Position numbers and translations under genes: made by a program. This document shows positions 1-8,304 of a DNA stretch of 12,210 bases, in pieces. The stretch's first letter is position 1; every line of letters starts with the position of its first letter. Under the pieces are notes generated by a model. That model saw nothing but the letters and a program-made list of their open reading frames with translations. It was not told the DNA's origin and ran no database searches. Source of the DNA: an uncultured Lachnospiraceae bacterium (GTDB lineage: Bacteria > Bacillota > Clostridia > Lachnospirales > Lachnospiraceae); the NCBI GenBank assembly GCA_947175845.1, contig CAMWOK010000062.1, forward strand, positions 1-12,210. The letters run 5' to 3'.

Positions 1-125
1 AAAAGTCCATCAAGTTGTGATTGAGTGTGCAAATTGACAGGAACGGGAGACTGCGGGGCCAGACTCAACAGACAATTGAGAGAAGCCGCCGCCATAAGTT
101 TGTGTGGCTATTTTGGCTGAAATGG

Positions 126-436
126 TATATAGTAGTAGTGAGACCCATGGAGAACCTTGACCTGTACCTGTCGGATGACGCGTATCTGATACCGGATATT
201 ATGTTGATATGTGACCGGCAGCGGATTAAGAATGATAAGTACAGGGGCGTTCCGCGTTTTATATCCTGCAGGAGAATGAAACGGATGAACACTACAATGC
301 GGACTGCATTCTGTCGCAATTGGGCTTCGGGAGATACTTGACGTGTGATGTTCGGGTTGAAATTCGACCATATGTGTGGTATGCTGGCCTTGATGCGGCG
401 GACGGCAAAGGTGGGCCTTATCGGGTGTTTCGATAA
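126..436 (+). pseudogene. Decayed Uma2-family (DUF820) endonuclease-like gene remnant
   Basis: Two pieces in different reading frames look like parts of one Uma2-family protein, a PD-(D/E)XK nuclease-like family that is abundant and often decayed in Clostridia. The first piece (about 126-260) reads VVVRPMENLDLYLSDD, then IPDIMLICDRQRI and KYRGVPRF. This matches the family pattern of a 'PD(I)(M)xxCDxxxI' strand followed by 'G(V/A)P.F'. The second piece is in another frame (260-436, stop TAA at 434-436) and begins YILQENETDEHYNAD, which resembles the C-terminal strand of Lachnospiraceae Uma2 proteins. The segment normally between them (EVLSPxT...D...K...EYWIVDP), which carries catalytic residues, is absent, so there appears to be an internal deletion plus a frame change. 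No convincing start or N-terminal half is seen at 1-125. The assignment rests on remembered family patterns, not on a search. Confidence 0.5.
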
Positions 437-445
437 GGATTTTTG

Positions 446-460
446 CATATACTGTATATG
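446..460. repeat. Perfect 15-bp palindrome upstream of pth
   Basis: CATATAC (446-452), one central T, then GTATATG (454-460) form a perfect inverted repeat with 7-bp arms. It lies in the otherwise empty 437-565 interval, about 105 bases before the pth start. It also contains a TATACT (448-453) that could serve as a -10 box, although no good -35 lies 16-18 bases upstream. It could be a transcription-factor operator overlapping a weak promoter, or chance in a short AT-rich patch. No regulator is recognised from the sequence. Confidence 0.3.
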
Positions 461-565
461 ACAGGATGGAGGCATGCTGCTGTGCGGGTGATACAGTGGA
501 TGAGAGACAGATTTACATGGGCTGCGGCGCTTTTGGGCAAGGCAGACAGGACAGGAGAGAACAGG

Positions 566-1156
566 ATGTATATCATAGCAGGACTGGGAAATCCCACGAG
601 GGAGTACGAAAACACGCGGCACAATATCGGGTTTATGGCGGTTGACGCGCTCGCGGACAAATACAATATCAGCGTGATGGACTGTAAGCACAAGGCGCTG
701 ATTGGAAAAGGGATGATAAATGGCACGAAGGTCGTGCTGGTGAAGCCGCTCACCTACATGAATCTCAGCGGCGAGGCGGTCCGCGCGGTGGTGGATTACT
801 ACAAGGCGGACGCAGAGAGCGAGCTCATAGTCATCTATGATGATGTGAGCCTGGATGTCGGGCAGCTGCGCATCCGCAAAAAGGGCAGTGCGGGCGGGCA
901 CAACGGCATCAAAAATATTATAGCGAACCTGGGGCACGACACGTTCCTGCGCATCAAAATCGGCGTGGGGGAGAAGCCTAAGGGGTACGATCTGGCGGAC
1001 TATGTGCTCGGGCATTTTGGCAGGGAGGAGCTCGATGTGATGCAAGACAGCCTTGAGAAGGTGGACGGGGCGGTGAACCTGATGCTTGCGGACAGGGTGG
1101 ACGAGGCGATGAACCAGTACAATGTCAAAAGCAGCGCGAAAAAGCCGGAGAACTAA
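566..1156 (+). CDS. pth: Peptidyl-tRNA hydrolase
   Basis: This cytosolic enzyme cleaves the ester bond of peptidyl-tRNAs that drop off the ribosome, recycling tRNA. The 196-aa product has the usual bacterial Pth length. It opens with MYIIAGLGNPTREYENTRHNIGF, giving the substrate-binding Asn9 and the catalytic His19 (E. coli Asn10 and His20). Further on are KPLTYMNLSG with Asn66, YDDVSLDVG with Asp92 (E. coli Asp93), and KGSAGGHNG with Asn113, so all expected active-site residues are present. The start at ATG 566 is favoured over an in-frame upstream start at 443, because an AGGAGA ribosome binding site (553-558) sits 7 bases before it and all Pth proteins begin near this motif. The next gene, mfd, follows after 57 bases, the same order as in Bacillus and many Clostridia, so co-transcription is likely. 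Confidence 0.96.
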   Translation: MYIIAGLGNPTREYENTRHNIGFMAVDALADKYNISVMDCKHKALIGKGMINGTKVVLVKPLTYMNLSGEAVRAVVDYYKADAESELIVIYDDVSLDVGQLRIRKKGSAGGHNGIKNIIANLGHDTFLRIKIGVGEKPKGYDLADYVLGHFGREELDVMQDSLEKVDGAVNLMLADRVDEAMNQYNVKSSAKKPEN

Positions 1157-1213
1157 TCGAGACGGACAAAGACAGCGATCAGAATGGTATAATTATATGG
1201 AGGTTAATCGGAC

Positions 1214-4200
1214 GTGAACACATTATTGGCACCGCTTAAGGAGTTGGGCGAGTATGATGAGATTGCGGGGAGGCTGGACAGACAGGACAGGAAAGTGAGC
1301 GTGAGCGGCTGTGTGGATTCCCAGAAGCTCCATATGATATTTGGCACGGACAAGGGCTATGACGTGAAGCTGATCGTGACCTACAGCGACCTCAAGGCGC
1401 GGGAGCTGCTCGAGGACTGCCGCCTGTACTGCCGCGACTCGTACTTTTATCCGGCAAAGGATCTGATATTTTATCAGGCGGATGTTCACGGCAACCAGCT
1501 CGTGAAGGAGCGCATCGACGTCCAGCGCCGCATCCTTGAGGGAAAGCCGGTCACGATCGTCACGACATTTGCCGCGCTGATGGCGCACCAGCTGCCGCTG
1601 TCAGTGATCGAGGACAATATTATCTGCATCGGAAAGGATAGCGTGGTCGAGGAGCAGGCGCTTGCGCGCAGGCTTGTGGCGATGGGCTATGAGAAGAACT
1701 ATCAAGTGGAGGCGCCGGGGCAGTTCTCGATCCGCGGCGGGATTGTCGACATCTTTGACCTGACTTCGGAGAATCCTGTCCGCATCGAATTGTGGGGGGA
1801 TGTGATTGAGTCCATCCGGACATTTGATGTGCTGAGCCAGCGCTCCATCGAGGAAAATATGACACAAGTGTCAGTTTATCCGGCGTCGGAGCTGATTCTG
1901 TCGCAGTCTGCGCTCGACGCGGGGTTTCGCCGGATAGAGAAGGACTGCAAGGCGTGCGCAGGGCAGTTTCGGGAGCAGACCAGGCCGGAGGAGGCGCACA
2001 GGCTCGAGACGGCGGTTGCGGATCTGAGAGAGCAGGTGACACAGTTTCGCAATCTCGTGAACCTCGACAGCTATATCCGGTATTTCTATGAGGACACCAT
2101 GTCCTTTCTCGACTTTTTCAGAAACCGGCGCTGCTGCGTCTATCTCGACGAGCCGCTGCGCATCGAGGAGCATGCGCGGGCGGTGGAGCTGGAATTTCGG
2201 GAGAGCATGACCAGCCGGGCACAGAAGGGCTATATCCTGCCTGGGCAGATGGATGTGCTGTTTTCCGTGCAGGAGATTCTGGCAAGGCTTGAGGGGGAGC
2301 GGATTCTGGCGCTGTCAACGATGGAGTTCAAGGGCTTTGGCATCCGGTTTTCGGAGCGCTTTGGGATCAGCACGAGAAATATCGCTTCCTATAATAATAG
2401 CTTTGCGGAGCTTGTGAAGGACTTAAACCATTTTAAGAAGCAGGGATACCGGGTGCTTGTGCTCTCCGCGTCCGCCACGCGCGCAAAGCGCCTTGCCTCC
2501 GATCTGATGGACGAGGGGCTGACGGCCTTCTATTCCGAAGATTCGGACAGAATCCTGCAGCCGGGGGAGATCATGACGTATCACGGCTCGGTTTTGAAAG
2601 GGTTTGAGTATCCGCTGTTAAAGTTCGTCGTGATTTCCGAGACCGATATTTTCGGAAAGCAGCAGCGGAAAAAGAAGAAAAAGACGTATGAAGGACAGAA
2701 GATACAGAGCTTTTCGGACCTCAGGGTGGGGGACTATGTCGTCCACGAGAGCCACGGCCTTGGCGTGTACAAGGGGATTGAGAAGGTCGAGGTAGACAAG
2801 GTCGTGAAGGACTACATCAAGATCGAGTACCGCGACGGGGGCAATCTCTATGTGCTCGCGACGGGGCTTGACGTGATTCAGAAATATGCCTCCTCCGACG
2901 CGGCAAAAAGGCCAAAGCTGAATAAGCTGGGCACGCAGGAGTGGGTCAAGACCAAGTCGAAGGTAAAGACGGCGGTCAATGAGATCGCAAAGGATCTCGT
3001 GGAGCTCTACGCGGTCCGCCAGCAGAAGCAGGGGTTTCTGTTCAGCAAGGATACTGTGTGGCAGCAGGAGTTTGAGGAGATGTTTCCGTTTGAGGAGACC
3101 GGGGATCAGCTGCTTGCCATCGAGGCGACCAAGAGCGACATGGAGAGCCCGCGCATCATGGACCGTCTCATCTGCGGCGACGTGGGCTACGGCAAGACCG
3201 AGATTGCCATACGCGCCGCGTTCAAGGCGGTTCAGGACGGCAAGCAGGTCGCCTACCTCGTGCCGACGACCATCCTGGCACAGCAGCACTACAACACGTT
3301 CATGCAGCGCATGAAGGATTTTCCGGTGCGCGTGGAGATGCTGTCGCGCTTTCGGACTGCGGGCGAGATGAAAAGGACGATAGAGGGACTCAGAAAAGGG
3401 CTTGTGGACATTGTGATCGGCACGCACAGGCTGCTGTCACAGGACGTGGCCTATAAGGATCTGGGACTTCTGATTGTCGACGAGGAGCAGCGCTTTGGCG
3501 TGCGCCACAAGGAGAAAATAAAGCAGGTCAAGGACGACGTGGATGTGCTGACGCTGACGGCGACGCCGATTCCGCGGACGCTGCACATGTCCCTTGTGGG
3601 GATCCGGGACATGAGCGTGCTCGAGGAGGCGCCGGGCGAGCGCCAGCCGATACAGACTTACGTGATGGAGTACAACGAGGAGATGGTGCGCGAGGCCATC
3701 GTGCGTGAGCTGTCCAGACAGGGGCAGGTGTACTATGTGTACAACCGCGTCAACAACATTGAGGAGATCACCAGCCAGGTTGCGCGCCTCGTGCCGGAGG
3801 CGGAAGTGGCGTACGCACACGGACAGATGAAGGAGCACGAGCTTGAGAAGATAATGTTTCAGTTTATCAACGGGGAGATTGACGTGCTGGTCGCGACCAC
3901 CATCATCGAGACGGGGCTTGACATATCCAATGTCAACACCATGATCATCCACGATTCCGACGCGATGGGACTCTCCCAGCTCTATCAGCTGCGCGGGCGT
4001 GTGGGGCGCTCGAACCGCACCTCGTACGCCTTTCTGATGTACAAAAAAGACAAGATGCTCAAGGAGGTCGCAGAGAAGCGCCTCCAGGCAATCCGTGAGT
4101 TCACCGACCTTGGCAGCGGCTTCAAGATAGCCATGCGCGACCTCGAGATCCGCGGTGCAGGAAACCTGCTGGGCGAGCGCCAGCACGGGCACATGGAGGC

Positions 4201-4750
4201 GGTCGGCTACGATTTGTACTGCAAGATGCTCAATGAGGCGGTCAAGACGCTGAAAGGGGAACGGAAGGCGGACGCCGATTTCGGCACGTATGTCGACATG
4301 GACGTCGACGCGTTCATCCCGCCGGAGTACATTGTCAACGAAGTGCAGAAGCTCGATATCTACAAGCGCATCGCGAGCCTAGAGAGTGAGTTGGAGTGCG
4401 AGGACATGAGAAAGGAACTCAAAGACCGATTTGGCAATGTGCCCAGATCGGTTGAAAATCTGATACAGATATCGCTGATCCGCGTCACGGCGCACCGGCG
4501 GTATGTGACGGAAATCAAGGGAAAAATGGGGCGTGTTACGTTTTATATGGAACCTTATGCGCCCGTGCACGTCGAGCGTCTGCCCGAGCTGATGGCAAAG
4601 TACAAAGGCGTGCTGGAATTTTCTGCAAAAGGGACGCCAAATTTCGTGCTCAAATACAAAAAGTATGGTTTAATGGAGAAAGAGGCGGAGCTGATGATGC
4701 GCTGTACAGCAAAAGTGCTGGCGGACATGGCAGTGCTGTATGGGGAGTGA
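1214..4750 (+). CDS. mfd: Transcription-repair coupling factor Mfd
   Basis: Mfd is an ATP-driven DNA translocase. It dislodges RNA polymerase stalled at lesions and recruits UvrA, coupling transcription to nucleotide excision repair. The 1178-aa product is full length. The N-terminal third is UvrB-like (for example FSIRGGIVDIFDL). A CarD-like RNA-polymerase-interacting domain starts near residue 500 (GDYVVHESHGLGVYKGI, Asp507). The RecG-like helicase core shows Walker A GDVGYGKTE (Lys661), the DEEQ box (Asp756-Gln759), motif III LTATPIPRTLHMSL, and motif VI QLRGRVGRS. The C-terminal 150 or so residues correspond to the autoinhibitory D7 domain. Translation starts at GTG 1214, preceded by GGAGG (1199-1203). 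No interruption or missing motif was noticed. The 51-base gap to the following reductase has no terminator, so read-through is plausible. Confidence 0.98.
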   Translation: MNTLLAPLKELGEYDEIAGRLDRQDRKVSVSGCVDSQKLHMIFGTDKGYDVKLIVTYSDLKARELLEDCRLYCRDSYFYPAKDLIFYQADVHGNQLVKERIDVQRRILEGKPVTIVTTFAALMAHQLPLSVIEDNIICIGKDSVVEEQALARRLVAMGYEKNYQVEAPGQFSIRGGIVDIFDLTSENPVRIELWGDVIESIRTFDVLSQRSIEENMTQVSVYPASELILSQSALDAGFRRIEKDCKACAGQFREQTRPEEAHRLETAVADLREQVTQFRNLVNLDSYIRYFYEDTMSFLDFFRNRRCCVYLDEPLRIEEHARAVELEFRESMTSRAQKGYILPGQMDVLFSVQEILARLEGERILALSTMEFKGFGIRFSERFGISTRNIASYNNSFAELVKDLNHFKKQGYRVLVLSASATRAKRLASDLMDEGLTAFYSEDSDRILQPGEIMTYHGSVLKGFEYPLLKFVVISETDIFGKQQRKKKKKTYEGQKIQSFSDLRVGDYVVHESHGLGVYKGIEKVEVDKVVKDYIKIEYRDGGNLYVLATGLDVIQKYASSDAAKRPKLNKLGTQEWVKTKSKVKTAVNEIAKDLVELYAVRQQKQGFLFSKDTVWQQEFEEMFPFEETGDQLLAIEATKSDMESPRIMDRLICGDVGYGKTEIAIRAAFKAVQDGKQVAYLVPTTILAQQHYNTFMQRMKDFPVRVEMLSRFRTAGEMKRTIEGLRKGLVDIVIGTHRLLSQDVAYKDLGLLIVDEEQRFGVRHKEKIKQVKDDVDVLTLTATPIPRTLHMSLVGIRDMSVLEEAPGERQPIQTYVMEYNEEMVREAIVRELSRQGQVYYVYNRVNNIEEITSQVARLVPEAEVAYAHGQMKEHELEKIMFQFINGEIDVLVATTIIETGLDISNVNTMIIHDSDAMGLSQLYQLRGRVGRSNRTSYAFLMYKKDKMLKEVAEKRLQAIREFTDLGSGFKIAMRDLEIRGAGNLLGERQHGHMEAVGYDLYCKMLNEAVKTLKGERKADADFGTYVDMDVDAFIPPEYIVNEVQKLDIYKRIASLESELECEDMRKELKDRFGNVPRSVENLIQISLIRVTAHRRYVTEIKGKMGRVTFYMEPYAPVHVERLPELMAKYKGVLEFSAKGTPNFVLKYKKYGLMEKEAELMMRCTAKVLADMAVLYGE

Positions 4751-4801
4751 GCAGCCACGCCGGCAGGTGCAGAACAAAACAGACAAAGAGGAGGATATGA
4801 G

Positions 4802-5953
4802 ATGGAGTACAGAACGATGGAAAATCTGGGAATTGAAACATCCCTGCTGGGATTTGGGTGTATGCGGTTTCCGACAGACGCGGACGGTGGTATTGATGAG
4901 GCGCTGGCGCTCGCCATGATTGACAGGGCGTATCAGGCGGGAGTCACCTACTTTGACACCGCGTATCCGTATCACGGCGGGCAGAGCGAGGTGGTCACAG
5001 GCAAGGCGCTGGCGCGCTATCCGCGGGATTCGTACCGCCTGGCGACAAAGCTGCCGCTGTGGTCGGTCAAGACTATCGCGGACGTGGAGCGCATCTTTCA
5101 GGAGCAGCTGGGTCGCCTTGACAAATCGTTTATCGACTTTTATCTGCTGCATGCGCTCGACCGGGAGCGCTGGCAGGCAGCGAAGGAGCTTGATGTGCTC
5201 AGTTACTGTGAAAAGCTGCGCGCGGAGGGAAAGATAAAGTATCTGGGGTTTTCGTTTCATGATGAGTATGAGGTGTTTGAGGAGATCCTGACCGCGTACA
5301 GGTGGGATTTTTGCCAGATCCAGTTCAATTACATGGATAAGGATACACAGGCCACGACCAGGGGGATGGAACTTGCAGCGCGGCTTGGCATTCCCGTGGT
5401 GATCATGGAGCCGGTAAAGGGCGGATCGCTCGCAAAGCTCCCGTGGGACGGGATCGACGAGCTGTTCAAAAAGGCGCGCCCGGATGCGTCCACCGCCTCG
5501 TGGGCAATGCGCTATGTGGGAAGTTTTGACAATGTGAAGGTGATTCTCAGCGGCATGTCGACCATGGATCAGGTGGAGGATAACCTCCGGACATTTGCGG
5601 ATTTTGAGCCGCTTGACGCCACAGAGCAGGCGCTGGTCGCACAGGTGGCGGACGCGCTTGGCGCCCGGGTTCAGAATGGCTGTACAGGGTGCCGCTACTG
5701 TATGCCGTGTCCGGCGGGCGTGGATATTCCCAAGTGTTTCTATGTCTGGAACCAGTACCACATCTATGAGAATGTGGACGAGGCGAGATGGAACTGGACG
5801 AAGGCGGTAGCGGACGCGCAGAAGGCGTCCAACTGTATCAAGTGTGGAAAGTGCGAGCAGGCATGCCCGCAGCACATCGCGATTCGCGAGGACCTTGCCC
5901 GCCTGCAGAGCGAGCTCGACGCCGTCGCGGGACAGATGGGCGCAGGGCAGTAA
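4802..5953 (+). CDS. Aldo/keto reductase with C-terminal 4Fe-4S ferredoxin-like domain
   Basis: The 383-aa protein is a predicted oxidoreductase of the aldo/keto reductase superfamily (a TIM barrel using NAD(P)H) fused to an iron-sulfur tail, an architecture common in anaerobic Firmicutes. The substrate is unknown. The barrel begins LGIETSLLGFGCMRFP. The catalytic tetrad can be placed at Asp52 and Tyr57 (FDTAYPYHG), Lys83 (ATKLPLW) and His117 (YLLHALD). The tail has CxxCxxCxxCP (Cys294, 297, 300, 303) and CxxCxxCxxxCP (Cys345, 348, 351, 355), enough ligands for two 4Fe-4S clusters. This suggests electron exchange with ferredoxin or a flavodoxin as well as nicotinamide. ATG 4802 has a strong AGAGGAGG (4787-4794) at 7 bases. 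The overlapping ATG at 4797 is out of frame. The gene is last in the pth-mfd direction before a strong terminator. Confidence 0.93.
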   Translation: MEYRTMENLGIETSLLGFGCMRFPTDADGGIDEALALAMIDRAYQAGVTYFDTAYPYHGGQSEVVTGKALARYPRDSYRLATKLPLWSVKTIADVERIFQEQLGRLDKSFIDFYLLHALDRERWQAAKELDVLSYCEKLRAEGKIKYLGFSFHDEYEVFEEILTAYRWDFCQIQFNYMDKDTQATTRGMELAARLGIPVVIMEPVKGGSLAKLPWDGIDELFKKARPDASTASWAMRYVGSFDNVKVILSGMSTMDQVEDNLRTFADFEPLDATEQALVAQVADALGARVQNGCTGCRYCMPCPAGVDIPKCFYVWNQYHIYENVDEARWNWTKAVADAQKASNCIKCGKCEQACPQHIAIREDLARLQSELDAVAGQMGAGQ

Positions 5954-6031
5954 CGGCGCAGTTAGGGGAATACTCTGAGCAAGGACCTGCTCCGGCAAAT
6001 TTTCAGACAATGAAATGGTCTGTAAAAATGT

Positions 6032-6073
6032 GGAAGGAAATCTGTGGAATGTGACAGATTTCCTTCCGCTTTT
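6032..6073 (+). terminator. Rho-independent-type terminator after the aldo/keto reductase
   Basis: A perfect 14-bp stem is formed by GGAAGGAAATCTGT (6032-6045) and ACAGATTTCCTTCC (6054-6067), closed by an 8-base loop (6046-6053). It is followed within three bases by a short T run (6070-6073). It lies 79 bases past the reductase stop and before the AT-rich promoter region of the next unit, which is the expected position for a transcript end. The T tract is short, so termination may be incomplete. Confidence 0.75.
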
Positions 6074-6133
6074 ATCCCTGATTTTCAATGCTTAATTGAC
6101 AGATTTCACAAAAATTCAGGAAAATAAAACTAA

Positions 6134-6195
6134 TTGTAGAAATTATTCAAATAGTATATTATAATGAAATCGTGACGTTAACATAAAATATTAAC
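6134..6195 (+). promoter_or_regulatory. Probable promoter and palindrome for the DUF4391-like/DUF2791 unit
   Basis: The stretch from about 6090 to 6200 is strikingly AT-rich compared with the genes on both sides. It contains a consensus -10 box TATAAT at 6160-6165. The best -35 candidate is TTGTAG (6134-6139), which is weak and 20 bases away. An overlapping TATATT (6155-6160) would give a 15-base spacer. Just after the expected start of transcription lies an imperfect palindrome with arms GTTAA (6177-6181) and TTAAC (6191-6195), a plausible operator. About 120 bases of leader would remain before the start codon at 6295. Confidence 0.45.
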
Positions 6196-6294
6196 AATTG
6201 GCTGTACAGGGAACAGATCTCCGGCGCGCTGCTTCACAGGGATGTGCGGGTTGCCAAAGGAGAGTTTCTGCCGTGCAAAAGGTGGAGGATAAGA

Positions 6295-6921
6295 ATGAGC
6301 GAGGGAAGATATAATATTCCAAAGCAGTACAAAGTTGATAAGGGAATGCCGCTCGATGTACTTTTCCAGAAGATTGACAATCTGAAATGCCGCCGCATCT
6401 TTGAGGCTGAGATAGAGAGCGTTGAGTGGAGCTATCATCTGGTGGACAAAGAGGGAGTCAAGGACATGAAGGCGCTTGTGAGGGAGCAGGGATTGTCCGT
6501 GTTCGAGGTAAATCTCAGGCACAGGATCGCGCCGGATTTGCTGACCGAAATTTTTGCCGGGCTGCTGCAGCGGCCGATTTTGATGGTTTATCTGTGTGAC
6601 GGGGAGCTGTCCATGGGAACCTATATTCCGGTTGGAAAGTCGGGGCGGACGTGCTCGACAGAATTTTATCCGTACGATGCGGACCGCATGATTGAATTGC
6701 TCGACTACGACATGGACAGCGGCAGCACGACGCAGCAGATTCATAAGCGCATCTATGCGACACTCTGTCAGCAGCGGCGCATGATTTTGATTGAGAAGGC
6801 GTTTGAGCGCCTCAACAAGGAGAGCGAGAAAGAGACCTTTGCGTATGAGTTCAGTCTCGAGAATCTCGACAGAATCCGGGCGGACGCCGATTTTGTGCAG
6901 TCGCAGCTCCGGGTCGTATAA
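6295..6921 (+). CDS. DUF4391-like protein of unknown function
   Basis: I do not recognise a function with certainty. The 208-aa protein has no signal peptide or membrane segment and should be cytosolic. Three parts resemble DUF4391, a family often found beside helicases and methyltransferases in defence islands. These are an opening YNIPKQYKVDKGMPLDVLF, then EIESVEWSYHL (residues 39-49), and a hydrophobic strand pair LSVFEVNLRHR (67-77) with RPILMVYLCDGELSMGTY (93-110). The remainder (about 150-205) is charged and helical, with a possible coiled coil (AFERLNKESEKETFAYEF). ATG 6295 is chosen because GGTGGAGG (6281-6288) precedes it by 6 bases; a GTG at 6244 would add 17 residues without a good ribosome site. 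The gene has its own promoter region. A P-loop ATPase starts 96 bases downstream, suggesting the two proteins work together. The family call is from memory of motifs and remains tentative. Confidence 0.6.
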   Translation: MSEGRYNIPKQYKVDKGMPLDVLFQKIDNLKCRRIFEAEIESVEWSYHLVDKEGVKDMKALVREQGLSVFEVNLRHRIAPDLLTEIFAGLLQRPILMVYLCDGELSMGTYIPVGKSGRTCSTEFYPYDADRMIELLDYDMDSGSTTQQIHKRIYATLCQQRRMILIEKAFERLNKESEKETFAYEFSLENLDRIRADADFVQSQLRVV

Positions 6922-7017
6922 CATCGGTAGGAAAATTGAGTTCATCAGTTTTTTTACATAGAATGCAGACGGGGAGTATCCCCGGGGCATACCGCAGCAA
7001 GGGGAGGAATGGGTTGT

Positions 7018-8286
7018 ATGGACAGCGGGATATCGAGGACAACAGCAGCCACCGTCTTAAATTCCTTAAAAAGCGGAGTCGTTCCAAGGATAGGGCTTGA
7101 GTATATTACAGTGGGGAGAAGGAGTGAGATCCAGGCGCTATTGCAGGATGTATCCATCATAGAGCAGGGCGGGGCAGCGTTCCGGTTTATCGAGGGGAAA
7201 TACGGAAGCGGCAAGACGTTTCTCATGCATGCACTCCGCAATCACGTGATGGAGAAAAACTTCGTAGTGACAGATGTGGAGCTCTCTGTGGACAAGAGAT
7301 TTGTCGGAAATAAGGGGCAGGGGCTTGCGACATACCGGGAATTGATACGGAACATGGCCACGCACGCCAGTCCTGATAACGGGGCGCTGCAGCTCATACT
7401 CGACAAGTGGATCGGCGCGCTCGAGAACGAGGTGGTACAATTTGAGGGACTTGTGCCAGGACATGAGATTTTCGACGTGCGGGTCAGCCAGAAGATTTAC
7501 AAGATCACCTCATCCATGGAGGAGCGGGTCAACGGCTTTGATTTCGGGAAAGTGCTTGCTTCCTATTATAAAGGATACCGCAAAGGGGATGTGGACCTGC
7601 AGAAAAAAGCGCTGCGCTGGCTCTGCGGGGAGTGCAGGACCAGGACGGAGGCAAAGACCGATCTGGGTGTGAATCTGATCATTACCGACGACAACTGGTA
7701 CGATTTTATCAAGCTGTTTGCGGACTTTGTGGTGAGGGCGGGGTACGCGGGGCTATACGTGTGCATGGATGAGCTCTCGACCCTGTATGAGATCCCAAGC
7801 CGCGTGGGGCGGGAGTACAATTACAACAAACTCCTGTCCATCTACAACGATGCGCTTCAGGGGAAGGCGTCCCACCTTGGGATTATCATGAGTGTCACGC
7901 GGGAGGCGATGGAGGATACCGCCAGGGGCGTGTTCAGCTTTGAGCCGCTGCGCTCGCGGCTGTCGGAGAGCAGCTTCGCGAAGGATGGAGCCGTCAAAAT
8001 GAGGGATATGGCGTCTCCGGTCATCCAGCTGTCCGTGCTGAATCCGGGTGAGATGTATGTGCTTTTGGAGAAACTTGCGGACATTCACGGGATTTTGTAC
8101 GAGTACACGCCGAAGCTGGAGCATGACGACTACATCTATTTCTTAAAACAGCAGTACGGTAAGGATCTTGAGGGAGTGGAAATTACCGCGCGGGACATGA
8201 TTAAGAACTACATCACGCTTCTGAACCTGCTTCAGCAGAATCAGAACGTGCCGAAGGAAAAAATTCTTTATGCGGCGCGCGCATAA
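7018..8286 (+). CDS. DUF2791 (BrxD-like) P-loop ATP-binding protein
   Basis: The 422-aa protein is a predicted AAA+/STAND-like ATPase of the DUF2791 family, annotated in many genomes as a BREX-system ATP-binding protein. It shows Walker A GKYGSGKT (residues 60-67, Lys66) and a hydrophobic strand ending in Walker B LYVCMDEL (Asp251, Glu252). A sensor-like strand LGIIMSVTRE (287-296) is followed by FEPLRSRL (308-315), whose arginines could act as an arginine finger. Between the Walker motifs lies the family's characteristic KALRWLCGECRTRTEAKTDLG stretch. The C-terminus (ITARDMIKNYITLLN) is helical. In known contexts relatives occur in BREX type 2-like and TerB-associated anti-phage operons, but no methylase, PglZ, helicase or protease is present here. 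ATG 7018 is preferred, 10 bases after GGGGAGG (7001-7007); ATG 7009 lies one base after that site and is less likely. Partnership with the upstream DUF4391-like protein is inferred from position. Confidence 0.8.
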   Translation: MDSGISRTTAATVLNSLKSGVVPRIGLEYITVGRRSEIQALLQDVSIIEQGGAAFRFIEGKYGSGKTFLMHALRNHVMEKNFVVTDVELSVDKRFVGNKGQGLATYRELIRNMATHASPDNGALQLILDKWIGALENEVVQFEGLVPGHEIFDVRVSQKIYKITSSMEERVNGFDFGKVLASYYKGYRKGDVDLQKKALRWLCGECRTRTEAKTDLGVNLIITDDNWYDFIKLFADFVVRAGYAGLYVCMDELSTLYEIPSRVGREYNYNKLLSIYNDALQGKASHLGIIMSVTREAMEDTARGVFSFEPLRSRLSESSFAKDGAVKMRDMASPVIQLSVLNPGEMYVLLEKLADIHGILYEYTPKLEHDDYIYFLKQQYGKDLEGVEITARDMIKNYITLLNLLQQNQNVPKEKILYAARA

Positions 8287-8304
8287 ACGATAAGGGTTGG
8301 AATA

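Noticed and set aside
443..565. In-frame N-terminal extension of Pth
   Set aside because: The family begins at the MYIIAGLGNP-type strand, ATG 566 has a good ribosome site, and the extra 41 residues match nothing recognised.
1163..1193. Promoter in the pth-mfd gap with TATAAT at 1188-1193
   Set aside because: The -35 candidate (CGGACA, 19-base spacer) is weak and the implied start near 1200 would fall on the mfd ribosome site.
4670..6088. Long open frame on the minus strand (472 codons) opposite the aldo/keto reductase
   Set aside because: It is the mirror of a well-supported coding gene with complete catalytic and iron-sulfur motifs. The translation has no recognisable domain and no ribosome site. 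Similar long antisense frames oppose mfd (for example 2618-3427 and 3437-4192) and pth (65-1045).
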